Under the pieces are notes generated by a model. It did no database searches and had not been told where the DNA came from. It was given only the letters and a program-made list of their open reading frames with translations. Source: Liquidambar formosana (Eukaryota > Streptophyta > Magnoliopsida > Saxifragales > Altingiaceae). Taken from it: a stretch of 64,000 bases of DNA. Each line of letters opens with the position of its first letter. Position 1 is the stretch's first letter. Below, one piece after another: positions 26,672-34,186 of this stretch. The stretch lies in assembly GCA_039720395.1 (NCBI GenBank), contig CM077832.1, forward strand, positions 28,941,763 through 29,005,762, in the 5' to 3' direction. Both the position numbers and the translations under genes were made by a program.

Positions 26672-29600
26672 TAAACACTTGCGAAGCTTGTGCCCCGCCC
26701 CATGAGAGGGAAAACGCCCTGCTTTACGTCCATGCCTTTTAAAACATCGGGTGGGAGCTAAGATAATGGTCTTCCATAAAATTATTATCGTTGGCCCCTG
26801 ACGACTAGGCAAATAAGAAGCCACAAAAAAGGAATATATATTGGAAGCACTCAACTAGTCTAAGTCATATTGAAAAGCAGAATTCCAAGTATACAAGCCT
26901 ACCTTACAAGGAAGGAGAAAATGATCAAAATAGACTCCCCTCCTTACTTTGAAACCAAATTTGTAGAGAACTTCTTAGGACTTTTGCTGAAGCGAGTCAC
27001 AACTGTTGACATTGTTTAGGGCCATCAGCCATGCCAATGCCTTAACTTTAGAAGGAACCTTGAATGGCCAGACAGATGGGAAGTTCAGGTAGAGCAAAGT
27101 TGAAAAACAGAAAAATCCATTGGGTGTCTTTGAGTTTAATTTTCTACTTTGTTGTAGTGCATTTATTCGACCTTCCATCACCAATCTAAATTTGACAAAC
27201 AGTACATTAGTGGGATCGGGTGCATTTTTTGGCTTCCTCCTGGGCGTCTATATCTAAGCCTTCGGTGGGATTCCGTTGTTTATTATTAAATCTGATTGGA
27301 AATTAGTTTGTGTTTATTTTGTTTTATTGTTGCTGATAAAAACAAAACAAACTAACAAACAAATAGTATATTAGTGTGAATTTATGGAACATTAAAGCTA
27401 TAAAGACACAAATAAATATTCGGTGGTCAATTTATCATGGATTTGGATTGTAATAAGCTGTTGCAATGTTGTTAACAACACCTTTTATTAAGCCAATGGC
27501 TCTAAAATTCCCTTGAACATCTGTTAGGGCATTCCTTACCTATGAAGCATGGATACGGAATGCGGATACGATGTGATACGGATACGCAGATTCAGCAATT
27601 CTAAAAAAATGTAGGATACGATCCGGCAGGGATACGTTAATAAATAAATATATTAATGTTAATATTTGGTCCAAAACATATATAATAAACATAAAAAGTT
27701 TGAAACATCTACAAAATCAATTAATATGCAAGAATAGATGTATAAAGAACACATCCATAAGCATCAACCATGTTCATCATTCATTAAAGAAAAACTAGAA
27801 AGACATTAATATTACGAAATAGTCATTTAACTCTATTGCTTTAGAATTGTTGCCCTAAAATATAGGTAGTGGAAAGAGAACTAAGAAGAAAGAATTAAAA
27901 TCGGTTTATTGTTTCAATCAAAGTATGGGTATTATGTTTGTTTTTTTGTTTTTGTTTTTTTAATTAATTAATTAATTTAATTTACCCCCATTTATTTAAA
28001 AATAAATAATTACAAACTAACTCTAAAGGAATCCCAAATGCATCCGAGATGTATTCGAGAAGTATCCGAGGTGTATCTGATGACGTGGCAATGTGTGTTA
28101 CTGTTTTGATATGTACGGAAAGTATCCGATACATATCGGGAAATATCCTAGGCGTATCGTATCTGATATGGATTCGTTGAGGGATTTTGAAGTATCCGTG
28201 CTTCATAGTTCCTTACTCTTAAGGTAGTGTTAGAAAATCTCCAAATCATGTTATTGAATTAAAGTAACAAATTTGTAAAAATTAAATTAAAGTTTTTTCG
28301 TAAGAGGCACCTAAATTGGTTAGTAGAAGAGGAGTATGTTTCAAACACAAGGCAGGACTGTAGATGTGATACGTGTTTCATGAGTGCCTGGCACATTTTG
28401 GTGCAAGTTTCAGGCTACTTAAGTAAAGGGCAATGGAGGTCTGCACAAACCATCAAGTGGATCTATGGCATGTTTCTTAACCTCAAATATTAGTTGTTAT
28501 AGTTCCAAGATTGCTCATGGTGATTTGGTTGATATTGTTAAACGTGGTGCTTCAATCAATTTTTTAATGGTCAGTCTAATGGTCCTTTTAAAAAAAATTA
28601 TTTTATTTAATTTATTTTGTTGTCTTTAGTTGTTCCTCTCCTTGGGTCGTTGTTTATTCTTTTTCTTTGTTATGCTTCTTTATTTCTTAGTTTTCTTTAG
28701 TTGTTCCTCGCCTTGGAGGTATGCTGAAACTACTGAGTAGATTTTTGAAGTGTTTTTTTTTAGCTGAATTATTGGTTTTTAGGGTTTCAAGATTGGTAAT
28801 GGTGATGTGGTTGGTCTTGTTGACAATGTTCTTGAACCCTGTTTATTTTGGTCAGACTAAAGGTTATTATAACATAATTTTGTTATGTTTCTTAGTTAAC
28901 TTTAGTTGTTCCTCTCCTTGTGTCATTGAATATTCTTCTTCTTCTATTTATATATATATATTATAATTGTTGAGTAGTTATTTTACAGGACTGTTCCTGC
29001 AAAAAGTGTTGCAGGTCTCTCCACAATCACTTTTGGTTGCCATTTTAGTAATTCTTCAATTTAAGGTTTACCTTGAGGTGCACATTACTGCAGTTGAATG
29101 GCCCTGAGGTCAATCTGGCAACACTTTTGGAAGAAAAACTCCCTTTAAAACCACTTGCTGTTGGTATTAGTAGAAAATGATGGAACTGGTGGGAAGGGGT
29201 AAATTAGCGTATTGAGTCACCAAAAACCTTGAGAAGTATGGGTAGAAGTATGTCGCGTACTTCAACTCTAATATGCTTCTGACAATGACTGGATGTTATA
29301 GGATTAGGGTGAGCCCAAATAGTTGAGACCAGACAGGATATTGCTATTGTATTACTACTCATACTAATTTTCTTGGGCTTTCTATTATTATTGTTAGTAT
29401 TATTATATTATTGTTATTTTTTAAAATTTTGTTTTCATGACTTGAATTGCAGTTATGTTTGTGGAGCATTGATCAATGGGAGAAAAAGAAGACAAGGTTC
29501 ATACAATCACCAGCTGGCCGCCCATCCTCATTGGCGGGAGAAACTAAAGTTCAGTTTCATAATGATCAAACTCATCTGTTGGTTGTCCATGAAAGCCAAA

Positions 29601-31303
29601 TCGCTGTGTATGACAGCAAGCTTGAATGTTTGCGCTCGGTAAGATCTTTGGCTCGCATCCAGAAGTATCTCATTAATTTTCTTTCAATTATTGTTGGATA
29701 ACCAATTTATCAGTCGAATGAAAAGCAAAATACAATTGGATAAAAGGTGGGCTTTTTATTTTATTTTATTTTTTTGGAGTTAGGGTGGTGGTGCTGCCTG
29801 AGTGCTTAGATACTTACCATTGTTAAAGTGGAGGCCGGCTTGGCCTAAAAATTTCAACTCAACCTATTTTTACAACATAGGTTATTATAACTAATTTTTA
29901 GAAGCTGAGAAAGTGCCCCCCCCCCCCAAAAAAAAAAAAAAAAAAAAAAAGGAGGAAACCACCAAAAAATACACCTGCTAGGCCGGTGTCAGATGGCTAG
30001 TTTTTCATTGTCTGTGCCGGTCTTCTCGGTAGGTAGTCCATATAATAGGAAATTTGAAAATTTGTACTCCCTCCCCTCCCCCCCCCCCCCCCCCCCCCCC
30101 TTCTTTTTTTTTTTTTTTTTGTAAATTTCCTGAAAATCTGGTGAATACCTCTTTCAACAAGGATCTTTATTATTATTATTATTGCTATTATTTATTTATT
30201 TATTTTTGACAAATTCTCCTTGAGAGATTCTAGGATCTTCATCAACCCAATTTTTATTAACTGTACAAAAAACGTTGGAATTTTTTATGTTTGAATCATT
30301 ATCCTTCATTTTCATTCTTAAGAAACCCATGAGGTCCCATTTTCTATGAAATTATTTTCATTTTCATTTTTAACTTTAAAACATGAAACTAGGCTATTTT
30401 AAGAGTGTTCTGGTTCAAAGGTGGATCCAACCTTTTGGAATTCTCACGTTGTTCAGAAGAACGTATGTTGGTTTTTCAAAGTTTTAAATATATTTGTTCT
30501 ATGGAAAAGGCCTGTTTCTTTACTTTTTATTTTTTATTTGTTTACATTTCCATACTGTTTATTGATTGAGTTTATGTTAAGTAGTGATGGTGATTGGACC
30601 ATTGTTTTGTGATCGGGCCATGTCATGCAGTTCTACTTGATTGGTCCAATGGGGTCCCATATATCTATTTTCATTATATTGAGTCTTTTGTCTTGAATAT
30701 TGATTGACATGGTATGGTCCTTTAATTTTCATTTTTCTGATCATTGTTCTTGCAGTGGTCTCCAAAAGACACGCTTACAGCTCCCATTTCAAGTGCAATA
30801 TATTCATGTGATGGTTTGCTGGTTTATGCTGGTTTTTGTGATGGCGCTGTCGCCATTTTTGATGTGGACAGCTTAAGGCTTCGTTGTCGAATAGCACCTT
30901 CTGCTTACTTACCTTCCTCTGGGGTCAGGTGCGTCAACATTATTGTTAGAAGATAGTTTAACTTATAATTTTCATATTTTTATTTTTCCATCAAGATCAT
31001 TCTGAAATTTAGTAATTTAATTTCCTGTCGTAGTACTAGACTGAAAAGGTGGTAGAATTTGCTACTGATAACAGTTTTTTCAGCAGCAGTGGCACTGTCT
31101 ATCCTTCAGTTATAGCAGCTCATCCATCAGAACCCAACCAGATTGCACTTGGCATGAGCGATGGGACAGTACATGTTGTGGAGCCATCATCTGATGCAGA
31201 GCCGAAGTGGGGTGGCCCACAATCCCAAGATAACGGGTCCCTCCCCTCTAATTCGTCAAATGCCGCTTTGAGCAGTCAACAATCGGAACTCCCTTCTAGG
31301 TGA
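9692..31303 (+). CDS. TPR4: TOPLESS-family transcriptional corepressor, TOPLESS-RELATED 4-like
   Basis: This is a Groucho/Tup1-type corepressor that binds EAR motifs of repressors (for example Aux/IAA or JAZ-NINJA) and recruits histone deacetylation. Coding exons: 9692-9771, 10137-10316, 10743-10856, 10936-11094, 12858-13035, 13116-13239, 13369-13478, 13657-13795, 13912-14021, 14190-14259, 14373-14446, 14528-14623, 14703-14798, 14971-15098, 15509-15743, 15841-16008, 19132-19239, 19317-19463, 23151-23261, 23351-23533, 23627-23755, 24372-24467, 29453-29638, 30756-30928, 31084-31303. They sum to 3414 nt, 1137 residues, with GT-AG borders and matching phases; known members are about 1130-1140. 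LisH is at residues 4-36, CTLH about 34-92, a proline-rich linker about 200-290, then WD40 repeats to the C-terminus. Lys71 and Phe74 of the EAR-binding groove are kept. Signatures such as VDVKPRISDD, RVVRLIYTNSG and AAHPSEPNQ resemble TPR4 more than TPL/TPR1 or TPR2/TPR3. Paralogue choice is from recalled similarity. No break seen. Confidence 0.95.
9803..10055. mobile_element. Small MITE-like foldback in TPR4 intron 1
   Basis: The left part reads CCTCTGTTTGGTTGCTGAGG, and the right end (about 10030-10055) is the imperfect inverse, reading TTCCATTTGGTTACTGGG on the opposite strand. The same opening recurs at 37043, 37290 and 46345. No coding capacity. Family and target duplication could not be settled. 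Confidence 0.35.
11694..12618. mobile_element. Stowaway (Tc1/mariner)-type MITE interrupted by a LINE
   Basis: The left end CTCCCTCCGTCACGAAGATA pairs with the inverse of the right end, CTTCCCCTGTCCCACAAAG. TA dinucleotides flank both ends (11692-11693 and 12619-12620), as expected for mariner-type insertion. Removing the LINE at 11847-12487 and one copy of its 14-bp duplication leaves an element of about 270 bp, a usual Stowaway size. Confidence 0.6.
11847..12487 (+). mobile_element. 5'-truncated L1-type LINE 3' end with 14-bp target duplication
   Basis: The direct repeat AAAATAATTCTTGG flanks it at 11833-11846 and 12488-12501. The insert ends in an A-rich tail after TTGCTTATC. It encodes a decayed reverse-transcriptase zinc-binding region (zf-RVT): CIMCRGAAETIDHLFLYC, followed by WVIWFERNARIF and GDIPLFF. 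An upstream block reads NDRFQRRDRLF and needs a frame change to join, so it is dead. Truncation at the 5' end is typical of LINE insertion. Confidence 0.8.
15241..15341. mobile_element. Small (TA)n-flanked foldback MITE in TPR4 intron 14
   Basis: GTTAGGTAAAAACATG near 15249 is matched by an imperfect inverse at about 15322-15335 (GTCAGGTAAGAACG on the other strand). The centre can fold further (CCCACATTGTGGG). A TA-rich run lies immediately left and TATGTATATG on the right. Length is about 100 bp and there is no coding capacity. Confidence 0.45.
16360..16925 (-). mobile_element. LINE RNase H-domain relic, antisense in TPR4 intron 16
   Basis: Read on the minus strand from about 16910, it gives IKLNFDGCLLGNP, then NSLKAELLTILEGLREAS, and finally WMPRSANEEAGFLANRG. 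These are the signatures of the RNase H-like domain at the end of plant L1-type LINE ORF2. Stops and frame changes show it is inactive. It lies antisense to the host gene, inside an intron of about 3.1 kb. Confidence 0.7.
17046..17245 (+). mobile_element. Possible tRNA-derived SINE fragment
   Basis: TGGTGCAATGG (box A-like) is followed about 50 bases on by GTTCGAGTATT (box B-like), then a block ending GACCCTGCTTAGCAAG. A related stretch lies at 21130-21258 (GGTTCGAGTCTTGAG then AACCCTGCTTAGTGGG). The layout recalls Au-type plant SINEs, but the match is from memory and no tail or duplication was confirmed. Confidence 0.35.
17350..17897. repeat. Tandem repeat, about 2.5 copies of a 215-221 bp unit
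   Basis: Blocks such as CAAACAAGTATATG, AACGGGCTTGTC and CCAACACTCCCC recur with spacings of about 215 and 221 bases: the CA(A/G)GTATATG block occurs at 17395, 17610 and 17831. Each unit holds a TGATACCATG or TGATGCCATG box and a run ending GTGGGACTTTCCAACACC or its variants. Similar tandem blocks are widespread in plant genomes. No coding potential. Confidence 0.65.
20064..20101. repeat. (TA)n microsatellite
   Basis: An uninterrupted TA tract of about 38 bases in TPR4 intron 18, just downstream of a 24-base poly-G run (19931-19954) preceded by poly-T. Both are likely to be length-variable and hard to sequence accurately. Confidence 0.9.
20165..20860 (+). mobile_element. RTE-type LINE reverse-transcriptase relic in TPR4 intron 18
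   Basis: Across several frames the sequence gives pieces of an RTE-clade reverse transcriptase: TIVPLYKNKGDIQ, then ENQFHFMLGRSTM, then LHLVFIVLEKSYDRV, PITIGFHQ, and finally DESMVEVNFKLELWRDTL. The order matches the RVT_1 core of this LINE family. Many frame changes and stops make it a pseudogene. The 3' part of such an element is absent here, but a similar 3' part lies at 59830-60375. Confidence 0.75.
20930..21140. mobile_element. Partial relative of the hAT-type element at 27540
   Basis: The stretch AATTAATATGCAAGAATAGATG followed by GCATCAACCATGTTCATCA is shared nearly exactly with the left half of the 27540-28208 element. There is a partial direct duplication inside this copy (AGCATCAACCATGTTCATCA occurs twice, near 20951 and 21112). 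Termini were not found, so this is a fragment. Confidence 0.5.
21130..21258 (+). mobile_element. Possible SINE fragment related to 17046-17245
   Basis: GGTTCGAGTCTTGAGAG looks like a box B sequence and is followed by ACCCCAGAACCCTGCTTAG and TTGGGTAATGGCC. The same order of blocks is found at 17095-17240. No box A was confirmed and no target duplication was seen. Confidence 0.3.
22020..22393 (+). mobile_element. LINE 3' end relic with tandem 27-bp duplication
   Basis: Reads FWAHCSK twice, then VFGDIPLFVLKSYWRAVC, closely similar to the 3' end of the LINE at 11847-12487. It ends with CTTGTTGCTTATC and an A-rich tail. A 27-base unit is repeated exactly in tandem at 22131-22157 and 22158-22184. 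The left limit is uncertain. Confidence 0.65.
22497..22524. repeat. (TA)n microsatellite
   Basis: Pure TA tract of about 28 bases in TPR4 intron 18. Confidence 0.9.
24870..25810 (-). other. Anonymous insertion in TPR4 intron 22
   Basis: GC content and texture differ from neighbouring intron sequence. It begins on the plus strand with a T-run followed by GGATCAACAATGAAGAAAAT, which resembles an inverted LINE tail. On the minus strand, pieces such as FSKPDRTGFANKSKDDSLL and EELRNENFVNNAVEGKG are readable between stops. I do not recognise the source; an old retrocopy or retrotransposon piece is possible. Confidence 0.25.
25916..26746. mobile_element. Probable non-autonomous DNA transposon, nested host of a small MITE
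   Basis: GTGTTTTAAAAATCTCGCC at the left is mirrored by the inverse of the right end, GATGTTTTAAAAGGCATGG. The interior has GC-rich blocks such as GGGGCTTGCCCTGAGGC and GTGCCCCGCCCCATG. No transposase frame. No convincing target duplication was found, so the class and exact ends are uncertain. The (TA)n-flanked MITE at 26525 sits inside it. Confidence 0.35.
26525..26619. mobile_element. 95-bp MITE with perfect 18-bp inverted ends between two (TA)n arrays
   Basis: TTGATCATGTGCGGGATA at 26525-26542 is the exact inverse of 26602-26619. (TA)n arrays lie on both sides at about 26492-26519 and 26625-26668. The centre contains smaller self-complementary parts (TCACGGATGGCCGTGA). It has no coding capacity. 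This layout resembles plant MITEs that target TA microsatellites; the family is not identified. Confidence 0.65.
26930..27190 (-). mobile_element. LINE zinc-binding-region relic, minus strand
   Basis: The minus strand reads FPSVWPFKVPSKVKALAWL then ALNNVNSCDSLQQKS, the standard start of the zf-RVT region of plant L1-type LINEs. It ends abruptly and is followed immediately by a LINE 3' end in the opposite orientation. Confidence 0.65.
27215..27350 (+). mobile_element. LINE 3' end relic, plus strand
   Basis: Reads AFGGIPLFIIKSDWKLVC, matching the C-terminal GDIPLF...KSDW pattern of the other LINE copies in this window. It is followed by TTGTTGCTGATAAAAACAAA, a LINE-like tail. It abuts the minus-strand relic at 26930-27190. 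Confidence 0.5.
27540..28208. mobile_element. hAT-type non-autonomous element, 669 bp, with 8-bp duplication
   Basis: Ends are CTATGAAGCATGGATAC and the inverse CTATGAAGCACGGATAC, one mismatch in 17. TTCCTTAC is duplicated exactly at 27532-27539 and 28209-28216, giving the 8-bp signature of hAT insertion. The interior has repeated GATACG/CGTATC blocks and no coding frame. It lies in TPR4 intron 22. Confidence 0.8.
28500..28935. repeat. Diverged direct duplication in TPR4 intron 22
   Basis: A block with CAAGATTG(C/G)T(C/A)ATGGTGAT, then GGTCAG(T/A)CTAA, then TTTAGTTGTTCCTCTCCTTG occurs twice about 290 bases apart (from about 28507 and about 28788). A third shorter TTTAGTTGTTCCTCGCCTTGG lies near 28695. 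Divergence suggests an old duplication. Function unknown. Confidence 0.45.
29916..30116. repeat. Poly-C runs flanked by poly-A or poly-T
   Basis: C12 followed by about 23 A lies at about 29916-29950. A C-run of about 23 lies at 30078-30100, followed by a T-rich run. Both lie in TPR4 intron 23. Such tracts are unstable in sequencing, and the lengths should not be trusted. Confidence 0.8.
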
Positions 31304-31770
31304 TGGCGGCATAGAAAAGGGAAGTGCTACCACGAGCCGTATAGAGAAGTTGTGGTGCCCTTCTATGAGTTTTAGTGATTACCCTTTCCATTATTGGCTT
31401 TTTTGTTTTTTGTTTTTCTTCTTTTTTCCCCTTTGGGGCATTAGTCCAATGCTTAAAAGCACGGCATGTTATTGATTTTAGCTGTATATCTTTTTCTCCT
31501 TTTAATTGTCTTTGATCATTTTGCTATTTCGCTATATGAAGATATTAGGAAAAAGGTTGTATGTTGCTGTGGTCAGCAAATATTGGAAAACATATAGAAT
31601 GAGGCCATTTTGCCTGCCTTCTCCACTTTTGGGGGTTCTCTATATATGTAATTTTCCTTTTAATGGTTTTCAAATGAGAATGTTTTTATTCTTTGGCTAA
31701 AAAGAATGCTTTTACTATTTCATTTTTTTTTTAACCGAATATGCCTAAGTTCGGACATGTACCTTGGGCC
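31304..31770 (+). other. 3' flank of the TPR4-like gene
   Basis: T-rich sequence after the stop at 31301-31303, plausibly the 3' untranslated region, including TTGTATGTTGCTG near 31556 and T-rich tracts. No canonical AATAAA site was fixed with confidence. No separate gene seen. Confidence 0.4.
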
Positions 31771-31778
31771 ATGAAAGG

Positions 31779-32256
31779 TAGGGGTGTGTGCGGATCGGTT
31801 TGGAGTGGTTAGGAGAGAAATCACTCACCAATCTGTTAAGGACGGTTTGTAAAATTTTCAATCCGTTACCAAACCGTTGGTCTTAAAAACCGGTGGATTG
31901 GTTGATTTCTTTACGGTTTTGAACCAACGGTTTGGGCGGATTAGGTAGGTTGTATCATTCCTTTTTATAAATTTTATGAGAATTGTTAAATGACCAAAAA
32001 GTGTTCTTTTATAATCTTTATAAGGATGGTTTGTTGATTTCTAAGTAAAAATGTTTAGAGACAAATTATTTTTATTATTTATTTATTTATTTGGGGTAAA
32101 AAGAGATGAATCATTTAACATTCTATAATATCAAATCCCACAAAATAATTATAGATCGAGCAACAAGAAGTTTAAAAAAAACATATAATGATTTAATATG
32201 TTCTTGTAGAAAGTGTATATATTATATATTTATATATATATTTTTTTATGAAGTAG

Positions 32257-32316
<60 letters not shown>

Positions 32317-32516
32317 AAATTGAAAGCAGGTTGGGTTGGTTGGGTTGGTTTATTGGCGGTTTGACAAAGTTTAACTTACCAATCAAACCGAACTATCAAA
32401 TTTATTATTCAACCCACCCAAACCAATCCGTCTATTCTCTTAAACCGCTTGGGTCAATACGAAATGGAGTGGATTGGTTTGGTTTAGCGAATTGGCCGAT
32501 TTTTTGCACATCCCTA
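31779..32516. mobile_element. hAT-type non-autonomous element, 738 bp
   Basis: The left end TAGGGGTGTGTGCGGATCGG and the inverse of the right end TAGGGATGTGCAAAAAATCGG resemble each other. Flanks are ATGAAAGG (31771-31778) and ATGAAGGG (32517-32524), an 8-bp duplication with one mismatch. Subterminal CGGTTTGG-type motifs recur on both arms. A (TA)n tract lies inside at about 32261-32307. No transposase. Confidence 0.75.
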
Positions 32517-32524
32517 ATGAAGGG

Positions 32525-34186
32525 TAAATTGGTATAAAATAGGCATTTTAAAAGACGAGAGGGTAGACACATAGTTTGCACGTGTATGACCGTCAATTGT
32601 TAATGGTACAGGGAAACAAGAAGAAAAATAGAGGTCACTTTCTAGTTTCTACAATGAGCTTTTCCAGATTTTGGGATTTAAAAATATATTTGAGTAGAAT
32701 AATAAATTAATTCACACTACTATAAAAATAACGTTAAACATAGTGGGGTAAGGAAGTCAAAAAAAAAAAAAAAAAAAAAAAACTTATTTATTGAAAAAGA
32801 CAAACTATCTTTAACAGCTTCAATGGGGGTAAATTTTTTGAATAACCTAATCAATAAGCCCACCTAAGGGTATCTCCAATGGCATGCCAACACTAAAATA
32901 AAACATGTGAAGTCAAAAATATAAATAACGGTAAAATGCAGAAAACTACTCCTAAGTTTGAGGTGTGTTTTAATTTGATACTCCAAAGTTTAAAACACGT
33001 CAATTAGGTACCTAAGCCTTCAAATGTGTTTCAATTTGAGGGCATACCATAACCCTACCGTTTGGGGCAAATATGACAAATTGTAGCAAATATGACAACA
33101 AATTATAAATGTGGTGGATTCTATTCCCATTTTGTGATGATGATTGTCATTTTCTTGATTTTTCCCATTCAATGTATCAATTTGTGCCTTCCATGTAAAA
33201 CATACAGGATTCTTTATGCTATGTTTGGATAAGGAATTTGTAGGTAGAATTTGCTTTTGAAATTGAATTTTTAAAATTTTTATAAATATGAGATGGACAA
33301 AATTCTTATAAAAATTTTACAAATTCCATCTCAAAAGCAAATTCCACCAAAAAAATTTTACATAGCGTTAATGAATTGGAGATTTGAAGTATTTCAAAAT
33401 ACTACTAGAGGTTGAGAGAAATGGAGATTTGAAGTTTTTCAAAATACTACTAGAGGTATGAGAGAAATGGAGAGAACTCTCTCTACCTTGTTTGTATTTC
33501 TTTCTCTCCACCCTGTTTAGTTAAACTTCATTAAAAGAAGAAAAGTTATCCCTTATTGCACAACAATAAACAAATTTTTTTTCCCGAGAACATGTGAAAG
33601 AACACCAAACAATTATATTAATTCCCTTTCTCTTCTTCTCTCAAAATGACTTCTTTTTCTCCCCACTCTCTCTCCATTTCTCCCCACTCTCTTAGTCACA
33701 TTAAGAGTATTGGCATTGCAAGTATACCCCAAACATTGGAGATACCCCAAAGCATAGTAACATACATACTAATAAAATATGAAAGGATAACTTTCAAAAT
33801 ACACCCCCACAAAAATTTACCAAAAATACTACAGGGGATAGTAGTTTTCCCATAATTAAATAATAATAAAAAATGGAGAGAAGAGAGTAAAAAAACAAAA
33901 GAAAGAAAGATTCGTCTCTGTAAAATCTGAATCCTCATTGCCAAAATTTCGAGTTTGCCAACATTATTACAGAGCTCAAGCCAAAAAAACCCATCAAAAT
34001 TCTGATGTTGTGTATGAGCAAGAAAAAAAAATGGAAACTTTAAAAGGAGTTCAAACAAGGTTTGAACCTTCATGATAACAATAACTTTCTTTCTTCCACA
34101 GGGAACAAAACTTTCTTTCTTCCACAGGGTGGTGTCTCTGTGTCTCCTCCCATCTCATCCCCCTTTTTTTCGGGTAGAAGGCACCC
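32525..34186. other. Spacer between two convergent genes
   Basis: It contains an A-run (32760-32781), a small foldback at 33219-33370 and a 45-46-bp tandem duplication at 33376-33466. T/C-rich sequence just right of 34080 may belong to the 3' untranslated region of the minus-strand gene. There is a direct repeat ACTTTCTTTCTTCCACAGGG at about 34083 and 34110. No further gene seen. Confidence 0.4.
33219..33370. mobile_element. Small foldback MITE
   Basis: GCTATGTTTGGATAAGGAAT with GTAGAATTTGCTTTTGAAAT is mirrored by the inverse of the right arm (GCTATGTAAAATTTTTTTGG, then GGAATTTGCTTTTGAGATGG). The arms are about 70 bp each with almost no loop. No coding capacity and no clear target duplication. 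Confidence 0.5.

Noticed and set aside
32106..32537. 143-codon plus-strand frame
   Set aside because: It runs through a (TA)n tract inside the hAT-type element and spells Tyr-Ile repeats.
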